In this document: piece by piece, positions 45,166 to 45,213 of the stretch
Layout: each line of letters begins with the position of its first letter
Position numbering within the stretch: position 1 is the stretch's first letter
DNA from: Acetofilamentum sp.
Lineage (GTDB): Bacteria; Bacteroidota; Bacteroidia; Bacteroidales; JAADGE01
Direction of reading: 5' to 3'
DNA: 45,213 nt
Assembly: GCA_020720665.1 (NCBI GenBank)
Contig: DYOF01000008.1
Span: forward strand, 1 to 45,213
Notes under the pieces: generated by a model
Seen by the model: only the letters and a program-made list of their open reading frames with translations
The model's database searches: none
What the model was told of the DNA's origin: nothing
Made by a program: the position numbers and the translations under genes

Positions 45166-45213
45166 CTGTCTAAAAATTTATAATTAATTAATATTCTGTA
45201 AATTGAACTCAAC

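Overview
The window is AT-rich (roughly one third G+C by eye) and densely coded. It looks like chromosomal DNA of a Bacteroidota (Bacteroidetes) bacterium. Supporting signs are several TAnnTTTG promoter -7 boxes, almost no Shine-Dalgarno sequences, a SusC-like/OMP_b-brl_3 TonB-dependent receptor, a PorV/PorQ-like barrel, lipoproteins with PD40 propellers, a TlpA-like protein with a DUF4369-like front, and an Hpt-Adk fusion. The genus cannot be told from this stretch. I see no tRNA, rRNA, CRISPR array, transposase or phage gene.

Left part (1-15,100) is housekeeping and mixed. It holds a secreted S9 peptidase, a tight folB-cysS pair divergent from glnS, a MaoC hydratase, and then a decayed patch (6551-7410). 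That patch has an outer-membrane-barrel pseudogene with two in-frame stops, a perfect 36-bp palindrome, and a remnant of another gene. After it come thiol peroxidase, a patatin lipase, a protein with a very acidic tail, a fused hypoxanthine phosphoribosyltransferase-adenylate kinase, a PorV-like barrel, a thioredoxin-fold protein that has lost its nucleophilic Cys, a membrane GAF/PAS protein with no kinase, and rsmI.

Middle part (15,150-36,960) is a surface-glycan locus of nearly 22 kb. It has a YfhO-type membrane protein and a Wzx flippase. A long minus-strand run of mostly overlapping genes follows: a DPM1-like GT2, six GT4 glycosyltransferases, a GT-C (GT39-like) transferase carrying a C-terminal LamG-like domain, a UDP-glucuronate 4-epimerase, a sulfotransferase and seven SAM methyltransferases. 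One methyltransferase is frameshifted in an A6 run. The content suggests a heavily methylated, uronic-acid-containing and possibly sulfated glycan that is flipped across the inner membrane. It could be a capsule/O-antigen or the glycan of a Bacteroidota protein O-glycosylation system. No initiating phosphoglycosyl transferase, Wza/Wzc export gene or clear Wzy polymerase is present, so the locus depends on genes elsewhere.

Right part (37,100-45,213) holds a TonB-dependent receptor, biotin carboxylase (accC) without its partners, a transaldolase-family enzyme, and a two-gene set of a TPR/PD40 lipoprotein with a secreted bleomycin-hydrolase-like C1 peptidase.

I found no clearly new multi-gene defence or mobile system. 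The most notable items are the frameshifted methyltransferase, the GT-C/LamG fusion, the methyltransferase-dense glycan locus, the barrel pseudogene and several uncharacterised stem-loops.
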